Shown piece after piece: positions 6,419 through 14,787 of a stretch of 46,287 nt of DNA. The stretch is from Ectothiorhodospiraceae bacterium (GTDB lineage Bacteria; Pseudomonadota; Gammaproteobacteria; Nitrococcales; Aquisalimonadaceae). The notes under the pieces were generated by a model that was given only the letters and a program-made list of their open reading frames with translations, had not been told where the DNA came from and ran no database searches. A program made the position numbers and the translations under genes. The stretch spans positions 1 through 46,287 of the forward strand of contig JAFIFV010000134.1 of the NCBI GenBank assembly GCA_020831845.1, given 5' to 3'. The first letter of the stretch is position 1. Each line of letters opens with the position of its first letter.

Positions 6419-7816
6419 TCACCGGCTCGATGCCGTGCGCCAGGCTCCCAGCGCGAGAGCACCGGCCGTAATGAGTCCGAACAGAAACATTCCGACGGCG
6501 ATGCAGGTGTACACAAAGCCGATGCCGAAACCGAACCAGGTGGCACCGATGGCTGCCGCACCAACGGCAACAGCGAATCTCGCCACCGCCGCGAGCACGG
6601 GCCAGCCTATCGCACCTGCCCCCTGGGAGGCGAAATACAAGGACAGCCCTAGCCCCTGGAACAGGAACACAGGACCAACAATCCGCAGGAACAGCGCGCC
6701 AGCATCGTACGTTGCCGGATCGTCCGTAAACAATCCAACCCATAGCCCCGGGGCTATGGCGAGAATGAGCCCGATGGCGCCGGTGAGTGCCGCCGCAAGG
6801 ACCCCGCCGGTCCAGCCCACATACTCTGCCCGCTCGGTGTTGCCTGCGCCGATGTTGGTGCCGACGATGGCCGTCATCGCCGCGCCGATGCCGAAAACCA
6901 GGGGGATCAACAGGAACTCCAATCGGGCGGCGATGCCATAGCCAGCCAAGGCGGCGGCACCGAAACCGCTGACGATCACGTTCACCGCCGCGATAGCGAG
7001 CACCGTCAATACCGGCGACAGCGCCGCGAGCGCCCCCACCCGGAAGATATCACCGAACAGATGCCGATCCAGACGCAGGGCGGTCAAACGCAGCCGTAGC
7101 ACGAGGCCGCCCCGCAGCAGCCTCGCCACCAGAACGCCTGCCATGAGCGTCATGACGACAACGGTGGAGATGGCCGCTCCGGCAATACCAAGAGCGGGCA
7201 GGCCGAACCAGCCGAGAATGAGTGCCCCCGACAGCGGAATCTGCACACCGGCGCCCAGAACCATGACGAGCGCGGGAAACCGCATCTCGCCCATGCCGCG
7301 GAAGACTGCGGCCAGCAGCCCCATCAACCAGATGGAAACGCACCCGGCGAACAGGATGTTGCCGTAACGGATCGCTTCCACGATGACCGCTGCAGGAGCG
7401 TCAAGGCGATGCAACAACAGGCCGCCGCCGAGCGACCACAGCACCCAGAACAGGGCGCCCGCGACCAGCGCGATCACCAGGGCATGCCAGATCAGGGCTT
7501 CAGCCTGGGCCTGGCCTCCCCTGCCCAGGGCGCGCGCCACCGAGCTGCTGACCGCGCCGCCGATCGCACCGTTGGCGAGCATCTGCATCAGCATCAGGGC
7601 AGGAAACATCAGGGCGATAGCAGCCAGCGCCCCGGTGCCCAATCGCCCGATGTACCAGACTTCGGTCATGCTGACCGTCGCCTGAACCAGGAAAGCAATC
7701 GCATTGGGTGCAGCCAGGCCGAGTATCAGTGGCAACGGCCGGGCACTGAGCATCTGCTCGGTACGACTCTGCGGCCGGACGACCGGTGCCGACGCAACGA
7801 CGGTATGATCTGGCAT
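6419..7816 (-). CDS. MATE-family multidrug/Na+ efflux transporter
   Basis: This 465-residue protein is highly hydrophobic and has about 12 predicted membrane helices arranged as two similar six-helix halves, as expected for a MATE antiporter. MATE proteins use Na+ or H+ gradients to export cationic drugs and metabolites across the inner membrane. MATE features include FLVQATVSMTEVWYIGRLGT in the first helix pair, AVFRGMGEMRFPALVMVLGA in the fourth and fifth helices, GYGIAARLEFLLIPLVFGIG in the second half, and GTNIGAGNTERA. The first 20 residues are a polar cytoplasmic tail. The gene lies 97 bases downstream of the cupin gene on the same strand, so it may be read through from the HxlR-controlled promoter. 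Confidence 0.92.
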   Translation of the reverse strand: MPDHTVVASAPVVRPQSRTEQMLSARPLPLILGLAAPNAIAFLVQATVSMTEVWYIGRLGTGALAAIALMFPALMLMQMLANGAIGGAVSSSVARALGRGGQAQAEALIWHALVIALVAGALFWVLWSLGGGLLLHRLDAPAAVIVEAIRYGNILFAGCVSIWLMGLLAAVFRGMGEMRFPALVMVLGAGVQIPLSGALILGWFGLPALGIAGAAISTVVVMTLMAGVLVARLLRGGLVLRLRLTALRLDRHLFGDIFRVGALAALSPVLTVLAIAAVNVIVSGFGAAALAGYGIAARLEFLLIPLVFGIGAAMTAIVGTNIGAGNTERAEYVGWTGGVLAAALTGAIGLILAIAPGLWVGLFTDDPATYDAGALFLRIVGPVFLFQGLGLSLYFASQGAGAIGWPVLAAVARFAVAVGAAAIGATWFGFGIGFVYTCIAVGMFLFGLITAGALALGAWRTASSR

Positions 7817-7913
7817 ACGTGCTTCCTGTGGTTGCTGACCCGGACTCCCCTTGTCCTCCCGCTCCGACGCCTAACGATCCGCCAGCCGCTGCGTGAAGGT
7901 TTCGTTGCCCGCC

Positions 7914-8345
7914 CTATCGCGCCCAGACAGCGGGTCGATCCAGCACTTCCCCGTCATCGATCCCATGCCGTTCCAGCGAACCCTCCACCGCCTGGACGAC
8001 CAGGTATACCAGCGGGGTCTGCCCGGTGTTGCGCCAGGTGCGCTCCCCCGCGGGCGCGACTCGCACAGCGGATCCCTCTGTCACGGGAAAACGTTCGCCA
8101 TCCACCTGGAACTCGCCCTCGCCAGCAAGGAAGATGTAGACCTCCTCGTGATGGCGGTGGCGATGGAGAAACGGCACCGCAACGCCCGCCGGCAGCGTGT
8201 TCAGGGACACCTCCATCCCGTTGAGAGCGAGCTTCTCCCCGAGGAACAGCTTTCCTGGCGCCGGCTTCGAAAACCGCGGATGCTTGAACCCCCAGGTCAT
8301 CCAGCCGGAAACCGGTCCCGCCTCGAACCGCCTCACGTTACTCAT
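7914..8345 (-). CDS. Cupin-domain protein
   Basis: This small cupin has 143 residues. Cupin motif 1 is clear at residues 61-70 (HRHRHHEEVY), followed by FLAGEGEFQVDGE. Motif 2 reads VAPAGERTWRNTG, where the usual metal-binding histidine appears to be missing, so metal binding may rely on motif 1 alone. I chose the start at 8345 because GGAGG sits five bases before that ATG. The upstream ATG has none. The gene is divergent from an HxlR regulator with paired palindromes between them, so it is very probably the regulator's target. Such cupins are often annotated as isomerases or quercetin-dioxygenase-like proteins, but no reaction can be assigned here. Confidence 0.85.
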   Translation of the reverse strand: MSNVRRFEAGPVSGWMTWGFKHPRFSKPAPGKLFLGEKLALNGMEVSLNTLPAGVAVPFLHRHRHHEEVYIFLAGEGEFQVDGERFPVTEGSAVRVAPAGERTWRNTGQTPLVYLVVQAVEGSLERHGIDDGEVLDRPAVWAR

Positions 8346-8364
8346 CGTAGCCTCCATCTATAAC

Positions 8365-8405
8365 TTGCATTTTGCAATTTAAATGCATTGACTTGCGAAA
8401 TGCAA
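8365..8405. promoter_or_regulatory. Paired TTGC palindromes, likely HxlR operator
   Basis: Two 13-base palindromes lie between the divergent cupin and HxlR genes, TTGCATTTTGCAA at 8365-8377 and TTGCGAAATGCAA at 8393-8405. The extended outer arms ACTTGCATTT and AAATGCAAGT make the region a larger inverted repeat as well. The starts are 28 bases apart. The AT-rich stretch is out of character with the GC-rich surroundings and probably also holds the two overlapping promoters. Binding by the adjacent HxlR protein is inferred. Confidence 0.6.
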
Positions 8406-8427
8406 GTCAGATTCGTAAACTGCAGTC

Positions 8428-8802
8428 ATGCAGGGATCTGACCGCCGCTCAAACTGCCCGATAGCGTGTACGCTGGACCTGATCGGTGATCGCTGGACAC
8501 TGCTGGTCCTGCGGGACCTGTTCCTGGGCAAGACCCGCTACGATGAATTCCTGGGTTCGTCCGAAGGCATTTCGACCAATATTCTCGCTGATCGTTTGCG
8601 GCGGCTTGAGACCATGGGGATGATCGAGAAGACGCCCTACAGTTCCCATCGCAGGCGCATGCAGTATTCCCTGACCGAGCGCGGACGCAGTCTCGGCCCG
8701 GTCCTTCGGGCGATCAGGGACTGGGGGCTTGATAATGTTTCCGGCACCGAGACATTCCGGCAGCGCCCTCCAGGCCGGAACGAACGCGGCCCGCAGGCCT
8801 GA
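8428..8802 (+). CDS. HxlR-family transcriptional regulator
   Basis: This is a 124-residue HxlR regulator of standard family size. The core reads CPIACTLDLIGDRWTLLVLR with cysteines at residues 10 and 14, then DEFLGSSEGISTNILADRLRRL as the recognition-helix region, and the wing HRRRMQYSLTERG. Conserved cysteines in this position serve as the electrophile sensor in characterised relatives. No good ribosome-binding site precedes the ATG, so expression may be low or the transcript leaderless. It diverges from the cupin gene and is paralogous to the HxlR gene at 4348. The operator sequences of the two differ, which argues for separate regulons. Confidence 0.9.
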   Translation: MQGSDRRSNCPIACTLDLIGDRWTLLVLRDLFLGKTRYDEFLGSSEGISTNILADRLRRLETMGMIEKTPYSSHRRRMQYSLTERGRSLGPVLRAIRDWGLDNVSGTETFRQRPPGRNERGPQA

Positions 8803-9141
8803 CCTCTGAAGGGGGACTACCAGACCATGTTGGGGCGCGCCAGTTTACCAACAAGGTAAACTTTTCCAGGATATTTCCAGTACTACCGAGGCTCCGCGCA
8901 GATACAATAGGGAGCGGCAGGAACAAAGTAGAGGGTTCCTCTCACCGCAGAGGTAGAGCTAGGCCTGGCAGCAGTAGTCGGCCAGCAAAGCGGCGGTTGC
9001 ACCCCTGCTTAAGCACGCGGTAGAGCATCGGAGGTAGGTGAAGTCGGTGTCATTTATCATCCGCCAGTTCCGCTGTTTTCAGAGGACACGGATCTCTGGC
9101 TCGACAGACCGCCCCTTTGCAACGTAGGCCTACTCTAAGGG
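8803..9141. other. Non-coding left edge of the island
   Basis: I see no gene in these 339 bases. One perfect 8-bp hairpin, AGTTTACC-AACAA-GGTAAACT at 8842-8862, is followed directly by a short T run and may end transcription of the HxlR gene. The base composition shifts here from very GC-rich to mixed. I looked for a duplicate of the tRNA-Phe 3' end, which would mark a left attachment site, and did not find one. Confidence 0.5.
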
Positions 9142-12100
9142 CTATCCGTTCGGTTCTGCCTGTGCCTCGCCCAGAACCCCCTGATCTGGCGTAAGGACAC
9201 GCACCTGGTGCCCATCTACGTTGGTCGCGACCACTTCCTGGCGGCAGGCAGCGCGTAGGGATTTCCACAACATCGCCGACTCATAGTGCTCGAGTTCAGG
9301 CGCAATGTAGTTCAATAGGGACTCCGAGCATACGACCACCAGCCGCTGCTGAACCCTGGAGAAAGCGACGTTTGAACGGTTCAAATCGAGGATAAACTCC
9401 ACGCTTGCCGCAATTGCCGCAGGGTCACTAGCCGTCGCGGAAATTATCACCGTCGGGCGCTGCCCCCCCTGAAGACGTTCAACGGTATCCACGACCGGTG
9501 CGATGTCACGATGATCCGCGAGCGCCCTTTGCAGCAGCGTGCGCTGCGCTCGATGCGGAGTAACCACCGCGATGCTGTCAGCCGGTTGGTTTCGCCCGAC
9601 CTCGAGAATCTCGCGCACAATTCGAGCCTCCAGCACGTTGCTTTTCCGCGACTCCCTTTCATCATGAACAACCAAGAAGAGGCCGGATGCTCCCCAGACC
9701 GCTCCCCATACGCCCTCGTGAGCAAGTTCAGCACCTAATCCAGCAGCGATTTGCGGCCCTTGCAACTCGATGTTATCCAGGCGATAAAGCTGCGCAATAA
9801 GCCCGCGCACTACCGGCGGCAGCCGGAACGTATACTCGAGAGCAGACCGACGTATCGAGCGTGCCGAGACGGCTGCATGGTCCGACAGGTTGCGAACCGC
9901 GTCATACGCGCTAACGAAAGGCTGGAACAGCAACACGGGCGGCCGATCCTCATGCTCCCAATCGTGAGCTAAGATCGGCGCTAACTGACGGTGATCGCCC
10001 GCCAGCATGATGCCGCCACCTTCGTCGACCAGGGTAGTTAGCGCCAAGAAATACGGGAAAACCATCATGCTGGCCTCATCTACAACGAGGAGGTCGGCCT
10101 GAAATCCGTTTTGAAATTTCGCGGTACTCGATAGCTTTTGAGCCATGCTAAGCAGTGCGCTCGTTGTGCCACCAAGGACTGCCACACCGTCCCGCCGTGC
10201 CTGCCCCACAGCCCGCGCACAACTGTTTGCAGGCAAGTTTCCTACCGGAGCAGGCAACTGCTCTGATGCATCAGATGAATGTACCTTCGCTACAGAGAGA
10301 GGGGTCGCGTGCAGGCCTTGGGCTCGCGCCGCGGCACCAACGGCCTCCTCTACGGCGGCGATTCTAATCAGGAGGTTATCAACAGCAGTATGAGTATTCG
10401 CCGCTACCAGAACGATACTGCCCGGCCTAAGGCTCATCATAGAGCGAACCTGCACCGCAATCGCCGTAGTCTGCGTTTTACCTGTGCCCGGAGGGCCCTG
10501 GAGCAGTTGCACAGTAACGTCTAGACCATCGAGCACTGCCTGCTGCTGGTCATCCGACAGCCCGTGTCCGCCCGGTAGAACGATGCCGGAAAGAACATTC
10601 CTTACCCGCCCAGCGATCTGTTCATCTAGCGGGGGCTTTTCTGGTAGTCGCGGTCCGGTCGGATCAAACCACCGGTAGGTGGCCGCTGCTGCGACTTCTA
10701 GCAATCGACGCTCGACTCGAACTGCAACAAAGTCCGAAGGGCTTTCGTCAACTGTTGCAAAATCAAACACCCGTTCTCCCGCGCGGCGGGAGATGCTCAT
10801 CAGCCGGAAGTGGTCGGCGCGCCGCATGGGCAGAACACTTAGCCGAATTCTACCTTGGTTCCAATCAAGCTCTTGGATAATACATGTACTACCGGCGCGG
10901 AGAAGTTGACCCATGGATTGGGCACGACTCGGGTCACCCGAACAAGGGGTTAGGCGCACAAAAGCTCCTTCTGCTAGCATCGCGCGCTCTTCAAGGGCTT
11001 CCCGAGTTACATCATAACCCGTGAGGTCGATTTCTCCTTCGAGCTGGTTGTCGCCGGTCGCACGAATACTCCGGACCGGGATCGTCTGACCGAGGGAAAC
11101 CCTAGTTACCGGAGCAACGAGGCGCTGGGAAATCCAATGCGCCATCCGGATGTGCTGCTCGAGCCGGAGAAAGTCGTGTGCCGCTTGCGCGGCCGTCTCG
11201 ACGCCTAGGTCAAACTGGGCAAGTTCGGCCACCTCTAATGGTGGTTTCTCAATATCGTTGTTCTTAAAGCGGATCCTTTCCTCTACCCAGCGAAGAGCAT
11301 GGACTCTAGAACGAAGGTACTCCCGCAGCCTAAGTGGACGCGCCGCCTCGTTGTAGCGGCTTATCGCGTTTCGCACGTTAGCGGGCAGCTCATCATCAGG
11401 GTTTGGCAGGGTGCGCCAGACTGCGTGCCAGTACGGCGCTGGCAGACTATCGTTGAAGCGGCTACGAATCTCAAATTTGTGCCAAGCCCGATGGCCGCGC
11501 CCACCTCTTGCCCAACCGCCGTTATCATCAATTGCCAGATCAGTTTTGAAGTCGAAGAGGTCCTGCGTAAAAACCCGATCGAGTTCCACACGCTCGCCGC
11601 CAATTGTACGGGTCCAGTGGTAAGTTTTGCCGAACCAGCGCAGCGAAGTGACGACAGAAAGTCCGCGCCCAGTCCACCCAAGAGCAAACCTGTTCGTGAC
11701 TTCTTCACCCACAGTAGAAAATATCAGCTGTTCCAGGCTTTCTCTGCACCCCAGCAACTGGTTCAGGTGCGCAAGCAGTGACGACCCGCTCCGGGTACAA
11801 CCTTCGACAAGCTGGCGCATTTCTGAGCGAGACCAGATGTAAAAATGGATTGGAACAGCGGCAGAACGGGCCTGCTGTGCAATAGCGTCTATCAGCTCAT
11901 GCAGGAAGCCCTGTATCAGCTCACGCTCACTTGCATTATCATCTTCTGGGATTCCGCTCCACCGCGAAGTCTTAAAGCGCACAACGTCTACGCCTTGAAC
12001 AGGTCGCTCGACCCGCCCCGCGCCATCTTCGAACTCCTCGATGATGCCACCGGCGGGTCTCCACCGTCCATCGGCTTGTTCGAAAGGTGTTATAAGGCTA

Positions 12101-13278
12101 CCGTCGCTCGTGGTTACATGAGCCGATAGAGCGCCTATGCGATTCTCAGTGTAGTCATAGTCGACGCACATGTAGATCCGGACAAGCCGCTGCCCACTCA
12201 TCTCGTATGCTGGAAGCTGGCTCTCCCAACGGTTCGGCAGCGGTTCAACCTCAAAGCTGTCGGGCTCGCTGTTACCCCCTGGCAGCGTAGAGCGTCGGGC
12301 TCTTGCACCGGCAACGTGGGCCTCAAGGTTGCCAGAGAAGCCTTGAGCCTGCCGTACCTCCGCAGCTCGCACCCCGGTCAGGTCAAGATCGGCAAGAGCG
12401 TCAATCGTATCTATGCCTGCCGCGTGGAGTGCTCTTACATCCGACGGATCGAGCCCAAGGAGTTCAAGACGGCGCATTCGTGCGCTCTCTGGCAGACAGT
12501 CCACGTTGAAGATACAGTTATCGCACTTCGCCTCGATTTTGTAACCGAGCTCATCCAGCCCAGATTCGACGATCCGGTTGAGTGGTCCCGCCTCGCTAAG
12601 AAGGTGATCAATATCCTCAGCTATCACATGGGTATCCAGCGGTGCGAGAGCGAGGATCTGTTGCCCCTCGTTTGTCTGCTCATCGATTCGAGCTACTACG
12701 CATTCAATGTCGCCTGCTGAGATAGGTACATCAGCTGCGAAGAGATTCGTGCGGCCTAGCAGGTCCTCAAAGATGCGCTGATAAAGCGCAACCTGGAGCT
12801 GATGATAAGTGCGGTCCCTCCGGCTCGCCTTGCACTCGACAAGACGCAGCACGGGCTGCCCGTCTCGCCACAGCAGAACTACGAAGTCAACACGACCCTG
12901 AACGTGGAACGCGCCTATTCTTCCGGAGATCTCCACTTCCCGCGCGTACGCCTCTCGCCCTCGAGGAAGTCCTCCGAGCACATCCTTAAACTCCTCGAAG
13001 GGCATCTTCTTAGAGCCGGCAGGGCGAGCATCATAGTGACTAAGATCTTCAAAACCAGCCCCTTCGCGGAGGGATCTCTCCCACTCTGCTTCGCGCTGAT
13101 GTCCAACCTCTTGGAGAACAGGATCCAATGGGTTAAAGAGCCGCTCAGCAAACGGTAGCCTGCGGGCAAGACTTCGTTGATTGAACCCAAGCTTGAAGCG
13201 TCGCTCACACGAATTGTGGCGTACGTACTCACCGATCTCGGTAACTCGAACCGTTGGGGCCTGATCATAGTTGGTCAT
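9142..13278 (-). CDS. RecB/Cas4-like nuclease-SF1 helicase fusion
   Basis: This is a 1378-residue fusion. Residues 1-265 form a TM0106-type RecB/Cas4-like nuclease. They show GRVD (Asp131), VECKAS (Glu148, Lys150) and a Q-x3-Y motif (Gln162, Tyr166), with Cys24, Cys252, Cys255 and Cys261 placed to bind a 4Fe-4S cluster as in Cas4 and AddB. A helical region (270-300) follows. A region at about 350-600 looks like a degenerate RNase-H-fold segment (IYMCVDYDYTENRIGA, HFYIWSRSEMRQL). The C-terminal half is an SF1 helicase of the UPF1/DNA2 type, with Walker A GPPGTGKT (928-935), DEAS (1067-1070), GDHRQL (1094-1099), VERLQGGQ (about 1266-1273) and NVAFSRVQQRL (1303-1313). It lies 94 bases downstream of the methyltransferase on the same strand. 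I infer that it is the DNA-destroying partner of the methylase. A DNA-repair role is the main alternative. Confidence 0.88.
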   Translation of the reverse strand: MTNYDQAPTVRVTEIGEYVRHNSCERRFKLGFNQRSLARRLPFAERLFNPLDPVLQEVGHQREAEWERSLREGAGFEDLSHYDARPAGSKKMPFEEFKDVLGGLPRGREAYAREVEISGRIGAFHVQGRVDFVVLLWRDGQPVLRLVECKASRRDRTYHQLQVALYQRIFEDLLGRTNLFAADVPISAGDIECVVARIDEQTNEGQQILALAPLDTHVIAEDIDHLLSEAGPLNRIVESGLDELGYKIEAKCDNCIFNVDCLPESARMRRLELLGLDPSDVRALHAAGIDTIDALADLDLTGVRAAEVRQAQGFSGNLEAHVAGARARRSTLPGGNSEPDSFEVEPLPNRWESQLPAYEMSGQRLVRIYMCVDYDYTENRIGALSAHVTTSDGSLITPFEQADGRWRPAGGIIEEFEDGAGRVERPVQGVDVVRFKTSRWSGIPEDDNASERELIQGFLHELIDAIAQQARSAAVPIHFYIWSRSEMRQLVEGCTRSGSSLLAHLNQLLGCRESLEQLIFSTVGEEVTNRFALGWTGRGLSVVTSLRWFGKTYHWTRTIGGERVELDRVFTQDLFDFKTDLAIDDNGGWARGGRGHRAWHKFEIRSRFNDSLPAPYWHAVWRTLPNPDDELPANVRNAISRYNEAARPLRLREYLRSRVHALRWVEERIRFKNNDIEKPPLEVAELAQFDLGVETAAQAAHDFLRLEQHIRMAHWISQRLVAPVTRVSLGQTIPVRSIRATGDNQLEGEIDLTGYDVTREALEERAMLAEGAFVRLTPCSGDPSRAQSMGQLLRAGSTCIIQELDWNQGRIRLSVLPMRRADHFRLMSISRRAGERVFDFATVDESPSDFVAVRVERRLLEVAAAATYRWFDPTGPRLPEKPPLDEQIAGRVRNVLSGIVLPGGHGLSDDQQQAVLDGLDVTVQLLQGPPGTGKTQTTAIAVQVRSMMSLRPGSIVLVAANTHTAVDNLLIRIAAVEEAVGAAARAQGLHATPLSVAKVHSSDASEQLPAPVGNLPANSCARAVGQARRDGVAVLGGTTSALLSMAQKLSSTAKFQNGFQADLLVVDEASMMVFPYFLALTTLVDEGGGIMLAGDHRQLAPILAHDWEHEDRPPVLLFQPFVSAYDAVRNLSDHAAVSARSIRRSALEYTFRLPPVVRGLIAQLYRLDNIELQGPQIAAGLGAELAHEGVWGAVWGASGLFLVVHDERESRKSNVLEARIVREILEVGRNQPADSIAVVTPHRAQRTLLQRALADHRDIAPVVDTVERLQGGQRPTVIISATASDPAAIAASVEFILDLNRSNVAFSRVQQRLVVVCSESLLNYIAPELEHYESAMLWKSLRAACRQEVVATNVDGHQVRVLTPDQGVLGEAQAEPNG

Positions 13279-13372
13279 AGAAATCGCGCTTCCAGCATCC
13301 GTTGACTTGCATAGAGTCCGAGCCTAGATCCTTGCAAGGGATGGACTTGTCTGGCGGGCATACCTACTACTG

Positions 13373-14638
13373 TCACTCGGCACTCACTGCCACTCGCCTT
13401 CTTGCACCTGGGCCCAAGCCGGGTCCAGGATGATCCTCGTGAGATCCGATTAAGGGCATATACTTCTCAGGCACTGAATGCACCTCCTCGGGTGAAGGGC
13501 ACCCCGTATTATCACCCTCGGGGATGAGGCTTAGCCCGTCACCCCCAATTTTGTGGCCCAGCAGCTGTCGCCGGATTTCTACTCCGAGCAACTCCCCGAT
13601 AGCGGGTGGCACAGCATTTCCTAGTTGGCGCTGCGCATCTCTGTAAGTCCCTTCGATATCGTAGTCATCGGGAAATGTCTGCAATCGGCACAGCTCGCGA
13701 ACCGACAGTCGCCGGTTCCTCCAATGAAAAGGGCCAGTCGCTGGACCAGGCTGCGCAGGAATAGTCCAAGCCGGCTTGCCCTTAGCCAGTTTCAAGAGGA
13801 ACGACCAATAGCGAGTCCGCCAGCCAAAAATCGGCATACCTCCACCTCTTGGCGTATGCCACAGGTAGTTCTCTCCTTCAGGCACCGAAGGTAACAAATC
13901 CGCCCATTTACCAGCCGGAAGCAGTGCGTCAGGAACAGGATGGGAGTCGAGATCGCCGATAGCATCCCATGCGGTCGTAAAAGGCCGACCGACACTGTCA
14001 CTGTGGGGCGGGAAATGCGTCTGCTCAGGTTCTACAAAGTCCACTCCACCCCGATGCGCGAGCAGGAACACACGCTCTCGCAGCTGGGGAACACCATAAT
14101 GCGCAGCATTGATATGAACGACGCGCAATCGGTAGTTCGTTCCCTCGCTGTGATTGATGTCTTCGATTCCCTGGGCTAACAGCCTTAGACCCTCGTCCTT
14201 CCCGGAGTAAACCAGCCCCTTCACGTTCTCCAGCAGCAACACCTCTGGAAGAAAGCACTGAATGTAAGCCAGGTATGCACGCAGCGTATCAGCCCGCGGA
14301 TCACGTAGCCTCGGCGCCTCTCCACGGGCCCAATAACTAGCCTTTGAAAAGGGCTGACACGGTGGGCCTCCAGCCAGAAGGGGTAGCTCGCCGCGAGACA
14401 GCTTCATCGCCTTCATCGCTGCCGAGGCATCAAACTCATGAATGTTGCCCCGTTCGGACAGCATCCACTGCGGCCGGTTTATAGCCAGCGTACGACGACA
14501 GACAGGATCTACCTCTACGCATAGGTCGGTCGTGAAGCCAGCAGCTTCTAACCCAAGATCAAGCCCGCCCGCCCCAGTGAACAAAGACAATACGGGCAAC
14601 AGGTCAGATCCGGTAGATTTTTTGCTGTAGTTCTTCAA
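13373..14638 (-). CDS. DNA (cytosine-5-)-methyltransferase
   Basis: This 421-residue enzyme transfers a methyl group from SAM to C5 of cytosine at a specific DNA site. The ordered C5-methylase motifs are all present: motif I LSLFTGAGGLDLGLE (18-31), motif IV GGPPCQPFSKA with catalytic Cys94, motif VI ENV (137-139), motif VIII QLRER (185-189) and motif X QLGNAVPP. The target-recognition region lies between motifs VIII and X. The start is a TTG at 14638 and is uncertain because no strong ribosome-binding site is visible. The C-terminal 70 residues extend beyond the catalytic core. It is the first gene of a two-gene unit with the nuclease-helicase, so methylation most likely marks self-DNA. No conventional restriction endonuclease or Vsr gene is present. 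Confidence 0.93.
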   Translation of the reverse strand: MKNYSKKSTGSDLLPVLSLFTGAGGLDLGLEAAGFTTDLCVEVDPVCRRTLAINRPQWMLSERGNIHEFDASAAMKAMKLSRGELPLLAGGPPCQPFSKASYWARGEAPRLRDPRADTLRAYLAYIQCFLPEVLLLENVKGLVYSGKDEGLRLLAQGIEDINHSEGTNYRLRVVHINAAHYGVPQLRERVFLLAHRGGVDFVEPEQTHFPPHSDSVGRPFTTAWDAIGDLDSHPVPDALLPAGKWADLLPSVPEGENYLWHTPRGGGMPIFGWRTRYWSFLLKLAKGKPAWTIPAQPGPATGPFHWRNRRLSVRELCRLQTFPDDYDIEGTYRDAQRQLGNAVPPAIGELLGVEIRRQLLGHKIGGDGLSLIPEGDNTGCPSPEEVHSVPEKYMPLIGSHEDHPGPGLGPGARRRVAVSAE

Positions 14639-14717
14639 GCCACTGTGTCCGCAATTTCAGCTAGGCGATTAGTCTATCGGAGGATAAGGAGCGCTACATC
14701 GTACCGCTCTAGCATAG

Positions 14718-14736
14718 AGTTCTCATATTCTGAACT
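14718..14736. promoter_or_regulatory. Small inverted repeat upstream of the methylase
   Basis: AGTTC (14718-14722) and GAACT (14732-14736) form a 5-bp inverted repeat around an AT-rich centre, about 80 bases upstream of the methyltransferase start. Restriction-modification operons often carry controller or methylase-bound sites in this position. The repeat is short enough to be chance. Confidence 0.25.
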
Positions 14737-14787
14737 TGATTTCAAAATAACTAGCAGCTTCAACAGGCCTAGTAGCGTCTGGCCTTT

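Noticed and set aside
8803..9141. Left attachment site duplicating the tRNA-Phe 3' end
   Set aside because: No copy of GGTGGCCGGGGACGG or a partial version can be seen in this region.
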